This document shows, piece by piece, positions 13,681 through 26,220 of a stretch of 64,000 nt of DNA. Made by a program: the position numbers and the translations under genes. Under the pieces are notes generated by a model. The model ran no database searches and was not told the DNA's origin. It was given only the letters and a program-made list of their open reading frames with translations. Each line of letters begins with the position of its first letter. Positions within the stretch are counted from its first letter, which is position 1. Source of the DNA: Ceriagrion tenellum (taxonomy: Eukaryota; Arthropoda; Insecta; Odonata; Coenagrionidae); NCBI GenBank assembly GCA_963169105.1, contig OY720643.1, positions 85,295,696 to 85,359,695 on the forward strand. The letters run 5' to 3'.

Positions 13681-14400
13681 CTTGGTTACACCAACGAGAG
13701 GAAGGCGAGGCCACTAATCGGGTCTGTTTGGCTGTAGGCAAGGAGAGCAATGTTGCACAGATAGTACCCGAAGTCTATGCGTGTGTATGGGGAAGCATAT
13801 ACGTATGTATGGGTAAATATATATGTGTACACATTTATGTACATGGACAGATGGGGAATCAGGGGTTTGGCAGGGGGTGTGGAGGAATCCGGGATGGCGG
13901 CAGCCAACAGCTCTTCCGAGGCTTGGTCGGGGGGACGTGTTCGTGGCGGAACGAGAGGGAACGTTCCTTGTTTGGAGGAGGAAGAAATGGGATTTCGCGT
14001 GGTGTGGGTTGGATGAGGAGTGCCTAAGGGGGTAGATATGGGGGACGTATAGTAGATGGAGCGCGGGGGAGTTGCCCATTAAAGCGCCTCGTTCTTATTT
14101 CTTGCTCTTGAAGGAGCCGTGGCATGGGTTGCTTTGGGCAAAGAAGGGAACTCTTCCTTTTTGGAGTGGTGGTGGGGAGTGGGGATGCCGTGGAAGCGGC
14201 ACTACTACTCCCCTCTTGTGTGCGTCGCAAAAACTTGGCATCCGCTTTCTTCCCATGACAGAGTGCCCCACTCCCGCAAACCCCCCTCACTCCTTACTCG
14301 TGTCCTCACATGAATCATCTCTATATATCTTTCTCTCCTTTTCCCACTCTCTCTTCCTCACTCTTCCACTGCCTCCTCAAGCTAAGTATACACTGCTTTC
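13681..14400. other. GC-richer patch with overlapping open frames, no recognised gene
   Basis: The first part contains interrupted TACGTATGTATG-like repeats (about 13798-13845), followed by G-rich then C-rich sequence. Frames of 70-176 codons are open simultaneously on both strands, which points to composition rather than coding. I recognise no domain in any of them. A regulatory or promoter-like role is possible but unsupported. Confidence 0.4.
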
Positions 14401-15428
14401 TCGCGTTTTTAGCAAGGGTTGTGCGATGTTGCGAGATATCGACCGCGATGTGAGTTGTATTGAGTATTGTGTCGCATTACAATCTCTGCTGTCGGGCTTT
14501 GCTCTTCTGAGACGTACAATTTCTGCAATTCCAAGCATTTCTAGAATTGCTATAGAGAGTACAAGCAGATTTACTAAATACACCAGTAATTTTTTGCCGT
14601 GATCAAATATCTATGCTGTACTGAAGGATTCTTGCAAGTTATAAATGAAAATTGCTAAATATGTTTAACCAAGATGAGAAAATTTGCTCTATTTTCAGAA
14701 GATAGTCATGCTGAACCAAGTCAAGCTATCTCAGCTGTATAGAGAAAATATATGGAGGATTTATTTGATAACATGAAGAAAGCTGATTTCAAAATTATTT
14801 TCGGCATGCTTACCTATCGGCCATGTAATAAAGCATTTCCCGCACTGCACTAAATTTAAGGAGATGTGAGAAGTTTCATTCACCGTATTTGTAGCTTTCA
14901 CAAAAGACGAATTACATTAGAGGGTCGATCAAAACTTCATTTTTGGATTTTTATAGCTAATGAAATAGAAGATGGCACCGAAATATTGTAGAAATATTCT
15001 TTGAAACTTCTGCACAAAGTAATCGCTGAACAGGTTGCACACAAGCTCAATCAAGAGAGTAATAAACTTTGTCAGTGTAACCTCGAAATATAGCAGGAGC
15101 TCAGTAGACAGAGATAATTTCTGCAACTTATACAAAGATTCTATAAATTTTGGTACCTAAACGATGAGACTTGCGCTGAGAAAAATTTACTTTGAGTCAT
15201 GTGGTGCCATTTCCGCGGTATTATTCAATGAGAGATATTAAACGTGGTTGCATAACACACTTGGCTTGCTTTCCAATCCCACATCTGCACGATTTGGTTT
15301 TTAATCTACTTTGTGCAATATGTATTCCTATCTTCCAGCCATTTGCACAAAATACAAATGAAATATTGCATTAATGTATCTAAGTCATGGTTAATTTTGG
15401 CGTATATGCAATAGCAAGATGTAGATAT
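14401..15428. other. No feature identified
   Basis: AT-rich sequence without recognisable repeats or coding. Confidence 0.45.
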
Positions 15429-16012
15429 TGTGACGGCTCGAACAAGGGTTGATCGAGTGTTGGTTCAAGGTGTTTTGAAATACAGTGCATTTGCCTGGTT
15501 GTGTGATGTTATCGTGTGAGTGTGTCAGGGTGAATGGTAGCCGGTGTGGCGTCCTCAAGTTAACTAGGGCTACCTAGGGACCCACTTTATCCCCGGTATG
15601 TGAAAAGAAACCCCCTCTCACCGAAAACCCCATCCTTCGACGAGTGACTACCCCTCCCGAGGGATATAAAAACGCCCGGAGTGTGTGCTTCGCGAGGAGA
15701 AACATTAGGGGAAGTCCTACGATGAGCATAATAGCCATCATCCTCATGAGCAAACCAGATTTATGCTGGTGGAGGACGGGATAAGCAAGGAAAATTCTGG
15801 AGAAGCAGAGAGTGAAGCGGACGAATGACGGCCATGTTCTTCCCCGGTGCGGGAGAAGATGGTTTCCCGGTGCCGCGATTAGGGGGATCCGAGCAGCTAC
15901 TCCATTGACAGCTTCAACCATTCCTGCATCGACAGAAATCAGTAAGAACGTCGCTGTTTGCGACCCGTCCACCGTTCAGGTTATCCAGATAAACTCTCAC
16001 TTCCCCTGTCAC
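15429..16012 (+). other. GC-rich segment with TATA box; possible solo LTR
   Basis: The segment begins TGTGAC at 15429 and has GTCAC at 16008-16012, resembling LTR-type inverted termini. Inside is a good TATA box, GATATAAAAACGC, at about 15663-15675, in a CpG-rich context. These match a solo LTR of a Gypsy-type retrotransposon. However, no flanking target-site duplication is visible, the right end lacks the terminal CA, and no second copy exists in the window. A host promoter or CpG-rich regulatory block is the alternative. The minus-strand 132-codon frame here is not recognised. Confidence 0.25.
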
Positions 16013-16840
16013 GGAATCAGAATCTCTTTTCCCTTTGCCCCCGTGCATCTTGCCCTCACCAAACTTTCGATAAAGTGTTAAAAAGTATCAGACAGTGACC
16101 TATTTTAGTGATCAAGAAACTTTATTTAAGGGCACATGTGAACGTTAGCCCAAAGTCATTTCTCTTTGTAAAATGTATCATTTTTGGACGGGGGAAAAGA
16201 CTCATTGCATTCACCTTTTTTTTGTTTCATGTATGTATTTCACGCTCTCCATATTCATCTGAATCCTCAAGTGTTGGAGGTTTCATTATCGTATATTCAT
16301 CCTCCTCATCCTCATCAGGTTATTATTTTGTTAATTTTGTACGTCATCAGGCATTGTGAAATATATTTTGGTGGATTCAAATAGACCAATTTACTCGATC
16401 ATTCCCTCGCTCGGGACGGCTGGTGTTCCCCTCTTCCTACCACGTATATGACGAACGTGTTCCGTCACAATATGAAATTTAAAAAGAATTATTTACTTGT
16501 AACTAATGAAGACAGAGGTGTTATAAACTTGAGAACTCGAGTATAACATACGAGTTCATCTCCCAGAACGGTGATTCCCAAAGTGGGCTTTAATATAAGA
16601 GAGCTAAAATAAACAGGACGGCGCGGCGGTAGCGAGGAGCTAAATGTAGGGTCTTGGCCAAACGGTACCATACCTTCAAGTTCCCCGAAAAATTAACTTT
16701 TCTTGGATTTTAAATATGCATTTATTTTAATAAAATGTTTCATTTTTTTATTTTTATTTACATGTTTAAACTTTGATAATGACCTTCTGATTTGGTCGGG
16801 TAAATACGAATTTTCAGCTTAAGGTTGAGATGACTAAATT
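16013..16840. other. No feature identified
   Basis: Short overlapping frames, none recognisable. No structured repeat was seen. Confidence 0.45.
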
Positions 16841-17000
16841 ATTTCTTAGTAAATTCCACACTTAAAATTTTATTTCTGCTCTAGGTTTCGACAGCACAGC
16901 AATCATTTTCAAAATCGGCCATCAAATCTTGAAAATGATTGCTGTGCAGTCGAAAGTTTGGTCGAAAATAAAATTTTACCTGTGGAATTTACTAAGAAAT
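16841..17000. repeat. 160-bp palindrome (foldback element) with hammerhead-like fold core
   Basis: Left arm 16841-16912 and right arm 16929-17000 are each 72 nt and complementary at about 62 positions by hand count. The outermost 20 bp and the innermost 19 bp of each arm are perfect. The loop is 16 nt. Next to the loop, each strand reads TTGAAAATGA ... TCGAAA, resembling the CTGAAGATGA ... TCGAAAC motif of the other palindromes in this window. There is no coding. It was probably spread as a non-autonomous element; a target-site duplication was not found. Confidence 0.85.
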
Positions 17001-17769
17001 TTTTTCGTGATGTCTGCGAAAACCTTCTGCAAAGTTACGCCTTCAACCATTACTTTTACTTAAGTTTGAGGTTGGGTACGGGGATTTCTTAGCTTACGAT
17101 TGGGTATATTTCTGAGAAAAAAAGAGGGCGGTGTCTTAAAAAAGTTTGGAAAAAAACTATCCTTAAATAACTTTGAGGCGCACTAGGTTATTCATATTTT
17201 CCTATTGTCATGAAATTTCAAGTCTCCAATTAAATATTTCGAGTGACAACGTGATCATTGCACGGGGGAACAATTGCATCCCTCAAAAATCTGTGAAATT
17301 TCATCTTCTGAGCTATGGTCGGTTACTCAACTTTTGTTGATACACAGACCAGAGACAAAATTCTGCTAGGCCACGCCCAAAAACGGGCTCCACGAATCAG
17401 AGCCAGTTAATTAGAAACATCTGCCGTCGCAATCCAGAATATGTCATTGCGCTATATTAAATTTGTAAGTTTGATTCTCAGTGAATCAGTCTATTGTGCA
17501 TGGTCATTTTCATTGCAAGTTTATCTCATAAATAACAAGTCACGTATTTTGTGATACAGTATACACCTTACTAGCGAGATATTTCTTCTCGAAGGTCGTC
17601 AAGGTTGATTAAGGACGAAGGACTTCAGAAATAATGAAAAATTCAGTTTTTTGTGCATTTACGAATAAGATACAAGTATATTCATAAAGTCGATCAAAAT
17701 GAAGAATAAGCAAAATAAGCGCTCACTATTAAAAATACAAATGACTTCTTGAAAATATTTTTGGAAAAT
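17001..17769. other. No feature identified
   Basis: AT-rich sequence, nothing recognised. Confidence 0.45.
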
Positions 17770-18300
17770 ATATTTAATCTTCAATGGAGAGTCTTCACCT
17801 CATGGACACCTCTCCTTTAGCTACGTTACTGCGCCTTTCTGTGCGACGCTGGTATTTGAGTATCGTTCAGCCATCCTGCGTCATTTTATCCCCAGTCTTT
17901 AACTCAATGATGCCTCTCTCTTCCCTTTCGCCTCGCTTGGTTGCGTCCTACGCTCTCGCTCCATCACGGGTGCAAACACACGCCTAAACAGCCTCAAATA
18001 TTCCTCCCCTGCCTCCCACTCGTAACATACGGTTCTCGTGCGTGTATCCTCTGCCGATATCACAAAAGATCTCCCCTTTCGCAGCCTCTCGCAGCAGCCG
18101 CGGAGCGAGGCATCCCCTGCGACGAAGAGCCTCGCGAAGCCGCGCGTAGATCTATCCTCGGCCCTTGAAATGTCCTTCTGCCACGAGAGCCCTCCTTTAC
18201 TTATGGTCCTTTCCAGGAAATCATTTGGGCGACGAAAGTGGGTTTTTATTGGGTAATTTCGCCTCGTGCGTGGTTTCATGAGAAGTTTCCCGACGGTGGC
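17770..18300. other. CpG-rich patch with frames open on both strands
   Basis: GC content rises sharply, with many CpG (18080-18160 is the densest part). A minus-strand frame of 126 codons and plus-strand frames of about 70 codons overlap. None has a domain I know. It may be a small CpG island or regulatory block; coding is not supported. Confidence 0.35.
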
Positions 18301-19525
18301 GAACCTATGAGAATTCTTGCTGCTAACGTTCGCTGGAGAGTCTAGTATGAGATAATTATCGAGGAAGGAGGCAAAACAGTCTTAACCAGATGAATAATAC
18401 GTGATGTGCTTTACATGGTGAGCTGAGTCATTCTTATCGACGCATCCGTTTCCATAATTGTACCAAATCTTTCGCCTGGGCTAGGGTTCAAAACCTAGAA
18501 TCTTTGTTATGGCTCCTAGGGTCAAGGCTGATTGATATCGGTCTAATTAGTTGAGCTTAGACGAGGGTTTGGTATAATTTGCTCTTTAAAAACACGCACA
18601 AAAATGCTCTGGGTAAATGGTTTTTTTTGCTGTACGTTTCATATAAACGTGTGAAAGGAAACTTTCTGTGCGGTCATTTTACATCTTTGAAGATGATGCA
18701 TCTGTAGTTAGTAAAGTTTTCTGCTCGATACTCTTGCAATAACGCAAAATGCATAAGGTAATGGTTATCGTCATAGCAGTCGTCTCTATTTTTTTGTATG
18801 GTTTAATTTTTTCATCAATAAACTTTTATCTCTTGTCGATTTCTCATCTACTCATTTTTCATGATTTTTATGTTTTATTAACTCGGCGAATTCTATTAAG
18901 GTTCTTTCCAGTTCCGCAGTTCCGTAACATTCCATTCAAGCTATTTATGGTTTTCTCTTTCATGATTTTCAGGAAGGAGATAAATTTGAGGCTTCGTAGA
19001 ATTACTTTTGATCTCTTCCTTAGCAAACTTTTTTTATCAGAATATTTTATGATGTCGTACCGTACATTCGTATGAAGACTATTTTATTGTATTCCATTAA
19101 TAAGACCGCTTAGTAATCGAAATAAAAAGATAAATATGTTTAATCATATCTAATTACTCCATTTTTATGTCTAGTTTTAATTTTCTTTTTTTTCTTTTTA
19201 AACGCTTAAAGTTGGCTTTTTCGATACTGGAGCCTAATTTAGCAAAACTTCCTGTGTTGTTTGTTTGCCAAACCTTTTGATATATTCTTATTTTATTTCT
19301 AAAATGTCTATTTTATTTTATCTCATTTGTTTTTTCGGCATATTTTCGAATATATTTCTCCTAAGTAGCCATGCGCAGAAATTCAATCCAACTCCAAATA
19401 ATTATTTTTTCATCTAGAACCCAGGGATACGCCGATCCTTGAGGCCATAAACAGCGTTTTATTGGTATGCAAGGCGAGGTTATACGTCGATGTTCTTCAA
19501 CCGGTTGCAAAATGCAAACTTGCAT
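18301..19525. other. No feature identified
   Basis: A hydrophobic 108-codon plus-strand frame at 18749-19075 is open, but its composition follows the local T-richness. I do not call it a gene. Confidence 0.45.
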
Positions 19526-19820
19526 CATCTACAGCTACATACTATCATGCGAGCCGCCTCTTGGGCATGTGGCGGGGGTGTTAGGACATCAGCCGTGTAA
19601 AGATGTGAGGGGTAAGGTTTTGGTAGGTGAAATAGTGACGTGTATTATGGGAGTGTATTTAGTGAGCACAATTTTTTTTGTGGTCTCTTATTGTACGTGA
19701 TTAGAACGAGTTTTTGTGTCTATCTTTTCGGCAATGTATCTTTTTTATTTTTCTGCTTCTGTCAGACCTCGAGAGGAATTGTGGCGTCGTGATAATATTA
19801 TCTGTGTGACTCTGAAACTG
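19526..19820 (-). mobile_element. 3' untranslated end of LINE family A (minus orientation)
   Basis: Reading on the minus strand, this copy contains the same ordered blocks as the LINE tail at 45917-46200: CGTACAATAAGAGACCACA, CACTAAATACACTCCCATAAT, CACATCTTTACACGGCTG, the CCCCCGCCACATGCCC / GGCGGCTCGC block and the terminal TGTAGCTGTAGATG. No reverse-transcriptase coding remains. The 3' terminus is at about 19526. Confidence 0.75.
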
Positions 19821-19908
19821 GTATGAAAAATCATGGTTTGAAATGGTCAACCTTGACTTACGAATGCGTTTATAATTTAGAATTAATTTACCACCCATTA
19901 AAAGATGG

Positions 19909-19983
19909 GTTTAAAATACACCCCAAACATAATCTCAATGTGATTAAGTTATTGATCACATAACTTGAAGGTGTATTTAATCT
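19909..19983. repeat. Imperfect hairpin
   Basis: TTAAAATACACC on the left pairs with GGTGTATTTAA on the right, with further partial pairing around CATAAT / ATAACTTG. It is short and of unknown origin. Confidence 0.4.
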
Positions 19984-22047
19984 TGTCAGTTAATCGAGCA
20001 AGTTACTTGTAGCTAGTGAGTTCTGGCGTCAAATGTTAGAGTAAACAACTGGGAAACGACTAAGTCTCTAGCAGATGCAAATTGTTGCGAGAGTAAACGG
20101 TAAGTAATGTGGCTCAGCGTGATCTTGCGAAGAAATGTTTTGTCAGTGCATAATTCCCCGCAAGATTAATGTGGAGAAATAAGCCGAAATTTCATGTCAC
20201 TGCAAAACCTCCCTATGTCGTTTAGGCCTCGGGCATTGTTTACCAATCTAAGCCCATGCTACAGTTTTCGAAATAACAAAATTTAGATTGCTCGAATGAA
20301 AAAAATGAAGTATTTTGGTTACAAAAATCAATTTTAGTAACAGAACATAGAGAAAAATTTTTACCTGTGCATAAAACTGCATATTTATCAGACAGTTAAT
20401 GTTTAAAACCTTATACTTGTAAACAATGAAAGAAAAAGAAGAAACTCAATAGAGAAAAAAATATTTTTTTCATGGGACTAATAGTAAAACGATTGAGGTA
20501 CAAACTTTTATCGGGCATTTCACTTATACTGTCAGCGCTTCGGTTTAAGGTCATGACTCATGCTCACGTGAAATTTCCATTTAATTGAGAACATGAGGCC
20601 ATTAAAGACAGACGTGGTAGACTGACTAATAGAGAAACGTCTGTGAATTTGTTACATACATATATATACGTATGGATAGATCATTGCATTAACTAAACAA
20701 AAGACACCGTTATGATTGAGACTCGCGACATGAGGCGTGATCTTAAATCTGATCTCTCTTCCAGATAGAATTGAAATTGAATTCGTTTTTGCCCCCCCTT
20801 CCTCTCTTCACTGCTCAATAACGGGGACCGACACAGCTCATCCGGAGTTAGTTCCACAAAAACCAATTCCAAAAACCGAGCGCCAAGTTAAGTCCCTTCA
20901 GATATTGCTGGTTGAAACAGTCGAGCTGGGGAAATAGGTCTAACACAGCGTGTCCCTACGCCTACCTCGAGGGGATTCTGGTGCTTTATTTGCTCTTTGG
21001 CGACCCTTTGGGAAATTCCCAGCAGGTTTACTGATACTATCGCGCATGACATTCGATATCATCTCTCTCGTGTCACCTTTCCTTCCCCACGGCGCTGTTT
21101 GCAAGCCGAGAGAAAGATTTTTCCGTGCTAGTATCCACGGTAAAGGAGCGCGCGTGCCATGGTTTTATGGCCGTCGAGTTCTCGTGACTGTCACTCTGCG
21201 CCGAGTCAAAGTGGAAGGTAAGCTCTCAGTTCCGACGCGGGGAAGCGGAAACTGTTTATTTAATTATCCAAGACGAGAAAATGTTAAATATTTATACGAT
21301 TTACATAAATTCGCCAGTCAAACCTTCCTGCCTCGCATGGTGATGTATTACACTACTCCAGCAAAACTGACAGATTAACATACGTGTGCTGAGTCTATAT
21401 TAATTATAATTCAGCAGCTCTTCGTAGGGGTAACATTTACGGAAGAACTGAGTTTGGCGAAAGAAATTGGCTGCGATCTAATATTTGGCATATTTTTCCG
21501 TAGATTATACTTGATAATCTAGATTGCATTGGGCAAATAAATGTAAAACAAGTTAAAAATAATGTGCTCCTCAGATGACAGGTTGATTCCCGTTGTATGA
21601 GTATGATTAGTAATTAAATTTAAATTTATCTTTTGTTACATTCACCTTCATACTTTTTGCGCCGGCCAGTTTGAATATTATATCATTGAAATTATATTTT
21701 TGAGGAGCATTAAAGTGAAAATTCATTTCTGTTGAATTGCAAATGTCCACTAGTGAAGTTTAGGTGGGTAAATGTTTTATTATTCATTCGTATATTGCAT
21801 ATTGGCAACCATCTGGTTTATCTTCTGCGTATGTGACATTTAACGGTCCTCTCATGAAGCATTTGGAAGACCGTGGGAATTTTTTTTTTCCTTTTGCGGT
21901 ATGGTTAACATCGCGAGAGCATTGGCATTTAAATTTACCAAGAAGATAAATTACTGATTAAATGTATATATTCATTAAAATTAATATTACTGTACTCTGT
22001 GATATGAGTATTACTAGTTATTTTGGGGCGGATAGGAAACAAAAATT
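19984..22047. other. No gene identified; GC-richer part at 20740-21250
   Basis: A 142-codon frame starting at a GTG (20950) is open in the GC-richer part but has no recognisable family or homologous neighbour. The rest is AT-rich. Confidence 0.4.
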
Positions 22048-22071
22048 AGGATGAGTACATCAGCTCATCCT
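22048..22071. repeat. Small perfect hairpin
   Basis: TAGGATGAG and CTCATCCTA form a 9-bp stem around a short loop. There is no poly-T tract or other context giving it a function. Confidence 0.6.
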
Positions 22072-24193
22072 ATTACTCATAACTCCTCTCTATAATTTTA
22101 ACACTTTTGCAAAATATTGAGTTGAAATATAAATTTTAACTGAATAGTCAATTATGAGCTCCGATAATTAATGTATAAAATTTATTATTTCCTAGCCAAA
22201 TGAAATATGGAGCCAAGATGCCCTAGCGGTGAATGAAAAATTTGCTGTGGCTAATATCATATTTCTTTCGTTAGCGATTTTGAAGCCTCAAGAGCATCCT
22301 GCTCTTTCTCCTCAAGGGCCGTAATTAATTAGCGATCCAGGGATGAGAGGGTCCAGTCAAGAGCCTCCTCGCTTATCTGCCAGTGGGACCGGCGGCAGCG
22401 ACATTTCCTTGACATCTACCCAACAACTTCCAATGCCACACACACAAGACCTGCCAACCCCGTTTCCTCCCCATCTGTCCCTCCCTCTCATCCTTTGTCC
22501 GTTCTCCACATAGCTGTGACTCAATATTCCTCCTTGCAAGAAATTGGGTTGGATGTCGAGACCAGAGAAAGGAGAGTCTGAGAAAAGATGCCCTCCTTTA
22601 GTCTTTCATACTTTTTTCCCCTCTCTGTTGTTTGTGTCTTACTTTTTTGAGCGAGGGCGTTTTGAGCAAATGTATTATATTATTTCAATGCTGGAGAATG
22701 TCTGGAAAAGTAAAAGACGTGGCTTATCTCTCCAAGGGTGGCTGGGCAATCCTTCAGCATCTCTTACACTACCTACATTCTATTCGGAGACACGAAGAGG
22801 AGTCCACGCGACATCCCTCTCTCCTCCCAAGAGGAGTAGCGTCTTGAGCTCCGAGCCATAACAATGCGTGGATAAAAGTGAAGCAGGAAAAATTGTGTGG
22901 ATATTGCGGATTTAATTTTCTTCGCAAGTCCTCTTGCCTCTCCCACAAAAAGATACGAATTTTACAGATTATATAGCTGCCTTTTGAGTTCTGTTCTCAT
23001 GTTTGGGACCCAAAACCGACATATCCAAGGAAAAAGGTTCATGATCCAGGACAGCATACTTACATTTTGTCATTGGCATATTTATACATTTCATGATTGT
23101 AGTTCATAGCTATTTTTAATTGGGTACATGATTTATTAGATGCGCTAAACAGTTTTATTCTTCGTTACTGCGCCAAAGCGTTGAAAGTAGCCGCACAGTG
23201 GTAAATATTGTTTGAAATACACACATCACTCATTGTTCTCCGCAAGCTCGGCATGTTGCAAATTGGCAAGTTCGGCAGGTCTGTCGAATAAGTGTTAAGA
23301 CTCTTTGAAAATATGGTTTTTTGTTCTTCTGGAAACATACGTATGCGTAAAAAACAAATGTTTTCCATACGTATATTCTTCCAATATGCAGGTATTTGTA
23401 AGCGTGTAATTATATGTTGGAAATCATTTTTACAGTTCTTTATTGGTGAGAAACACCTCAAAATTGTACGCTACACCCTTCGTTAGTGATATTTTAATGT
23501 GATTACATAAAAAAGTCAAACTGTATTTATAAAATAAATTTGGCTTGTTTCAATACTATAAAATTAGTAAATCCAGAACTGAAGACAGTTGCATTTCAAT
23601 AATTTTCTTTATAACATGACTGCCTTGTACTTTAGCCCTCGAAATTCCCTGGCTTGTATACCGCTTAGGCTTTCTCACTTACATCTTCATTTATCTTGTA
23701 ACCCCTCTCTGCGATTGGCTGATTTATTTTTAAAGGTGATAAAATAAAGGTCTTGCTTCCGTTTAAGTAAACTGTTAGATTCACACGTTTTGCATCGTGC
23801 GAGGAAATTTTACCGATTAGGGAAGATATTAGATAATTGATTTAATTTGGTATGGTTCGCAGTTGTTTACCTCAATCATGTTTGCATTATTAAATGATTG
23901 ATTTTATTGCTGAAGTATCTGCATAACTCTTTTACGGGGATTTTTAGAAAAACATGTGAAACTGGTGCATTTCAGAGCAAATAATAACCCATCTATGACG
24001 TTAGTGTTATGTGGATTTTATTGGTAGTTTTTTGCTCTTTTGTATATAATTTCTATTTGACATTTTTCTTGATGAAGCATTTCTATGCCATTATGATTTA
24101 AATTAGTTTCGGTGAGTAAAATGAACAATTAATCATTTGGTTATGTCAAAAGCTCTCTTTCATTTCCTCATTATACACGTATGCTACTTTTTC
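22072..24193. other. No gene identified
   Basis: A pyrimidine-rich patch at 22360-22520 and an imperfect hairpin around two ATACGTAT motifs (about 23329-23382) are the only local structures noticed. Confidence 0.4.
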
Positions 24194-24496
24194 TTAACCC
24201 TTTGAGTGCCACCAATTTTTTGGTGGGTCCTCCCAGAAGTGCCATGGGTATGGGCCTTTATTCATAAAATTGTTTATTACGGAAAATTAATTATTATTTT
24301 TTTTACTATTTTTACATGATTATTTCTGCATTTGAAAAAGAATACTTTTTTTGCTAATGAATACGAAAAAAATATTTTTTTTGTAATGACTCATTGTTTA
24401 AACAGGTCTCCTCATAGACAACGATATATCGTCGTTGGCACTTCTGGCACATTCTGCAAACGACGATATATCGTCGCGTGGCACTCAAAGGGTTAA
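24194..24496. mobile_element. piggyBac-type MITE with TTAA target-site duplication
   Basis: TTAA lies at 24194-24197 and 24493-24496. Immediately inside are perfect 15-bp terminal inverted repeats: CCCTTTGAGTGCCAC at 24198-24212 and its complement at 24478-24492. TTAA duplications and CCC-starting termini are the signature of the piggyBac superfamily. The 295-bp interior has no coding, so it is non-autonomous. The right end holds two copies of a palindrome with core ACGATATATCGT (about 24421-24432 and 24462-24477) and repeated GGCACTTCTGGCAC-like subterminal motifs, which could be transposase binding sites. Confidence 0.9.
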
Positions 24497-25689
24497 GGTT
24501 CTATTTATCCTCTTCGTCGTCAATGAGCATTTCACAAGACCTTTATTTGCCGCAACGAGAATATGTGAGAATTTAGTTAGGCGAGTAAGTCAATTAACTC
24601 AATTAGGATTGATTAAAATACCTTTAGTCAACTATTATAAAAATTGACACAAAAATTGATTAGTTTTGAAAGTAGTCAAAATAAAGAGCGAGTTTGAAGA
24701 CCTCTCATTAAAATAGAAACGATAAATCTTAGTTTTTTTCCGAATACGAAACGTCCTTTTCCAGACGGACGGACGGTAAATTGAATTTATTCATCCCATT
24801 TAATGGAGTCGGTACCGGAGAAAATAAAAGAGGAGGAAGATTTTTGCTATCACACAAGCCCCAAATTCTGACCTCTTGGTGTATCTTTCCATCATTCTAC
24901 TACAGAGGATGCCAGGGAGAATCACCCGGAGAATGAGAATCACCCGGAAATATTCATTTTCCGTAGTGCACCTCAAAGATTGAGGGAAAATTACACATTT
25001 CCTCGTTCCCACGCTCAGGGGCATCATAGAAAAAATCGAGTATACCTACAATGTAAGGACAAATGAGACTCTCTGCATGTTACTAATGATTTAAAATAAC
25101 GCTGTGGTAATTTTTCATTATTTTCAGAATTTCTCTGAATCCTTAACTAGACCCGATATTTCAATATTTAGCGAGCGTTTCCAAACAAGATGGGGTATAC
25201 TTAACGTCGAATTATTGTTACCAGTGAGTTATGCTTCGGTGAATAACATTAAAATGTCAACTTTTTGACGGTGTGCATGGTACTATCTACATCAAGTCAA
25301 AATTGCACAGGTGAATATTCATAAATAAACGTTTATAAAAATTGAAGCTCGTAATCTTTGTCTAAAATAAGCAAATCTTAGCCAGCTTTATTGATCTCAC
25401 GTCTACCTAGAAATGAAGTAATATCGCCACGCCTTCCCGGAATGGTAACGGCGTGATAGGTATATATTGTAGCCTACAATATCATTTAATGCGTACCAAT
25501 AATAAAACGAAAAAAGGTTAATTCTGCAAACCTCCTACAGTAAACACCGCTGTTTCAAAGGTATCTTTATACTTTAACTGCTGGCTGAGGTGTAGTGTTG
25601 AGTGTATTTTAATGGGCGGTTTTTTCCTTGTGAAAACTCGAGGAAAAAATCAAACATCAACAAACGTCTTGTTAAAGGGATCGAGTGGG
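24497..25689. other. No feature identified
   Basis: AT-rich, with scattered short frames only. Confidence 0.45.
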
Positions 25690-26220
25690 TTCGGTAGTTT
25701 GCCCGTGGGTGGTAACGAGTATTGGGGGTGAGGGTTGGAAAACAGGAACTGCAGAGGGGGAGGACTGTTTCTCAAGTGTTTCTTCTCAGAGGCGGCACTT
25801 GTGACAGAGGGGGAAGCCCGCTCACGAGGTTATCGAATTTTTGCCTAATTTGCGCCGAGCATCAAAAGAAAAACTTCTTTTTCGGGTTTGTTGTTTTTTC
25901 TACTCATAATTCCAAGGTTCCCCCACAGCAAAGGGACACTTCAGAAAACTCCCGGGCTACGCAGTCCGGATGGAGGAAGGAGGCGGTAGGGAGAGGACAG
26001 TTTTGGGGGAAATTATGGGGGTTACACATTGTCAATCTTACAATCTCCTCATGTTTCCGTGGCCATTGGACCGTGTTGTTTTCCTTCAGTTTAATTCAAC
26101 CCTCATCTTCCCTCGGGTCGTACATCTGCTTTTTTCCCCGTTCCCACACCTAACACCGTATTTCTCTCTTTTCTTGTCTTTTCCGTATCTCTATCTTTCC
26201 ATTTTTTAGTTTAATTTCAC
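25690..26220. other. GC/pyrimidine-rich patch, no recognised gene
   Basis: A 143-codon and a 79-codon frame overlap on the plus strand in a G-rich then C/T-rich segment. No domain is recognised and no splice context supports them. Confidence 0.35.

Noticed and set aside
14072..14602. 176-codon plus-strand frame, the longest in the window
   Set aside because: It overlaps other open frames in a C/T-rich patch, lacks any recognised domain or splice context, and changes composition abruptly midway.
17899..18279. 126-codon minus-strand frame rich in Arg/Glu
   Set aside because: CpG-rich context with antisense frames open; no family recognised and no start or splice evidence.
20950..21378. 142-codon plus-strand frame
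   Set aside because: It starts at a GTG, has no domain and no supporting neighbour.
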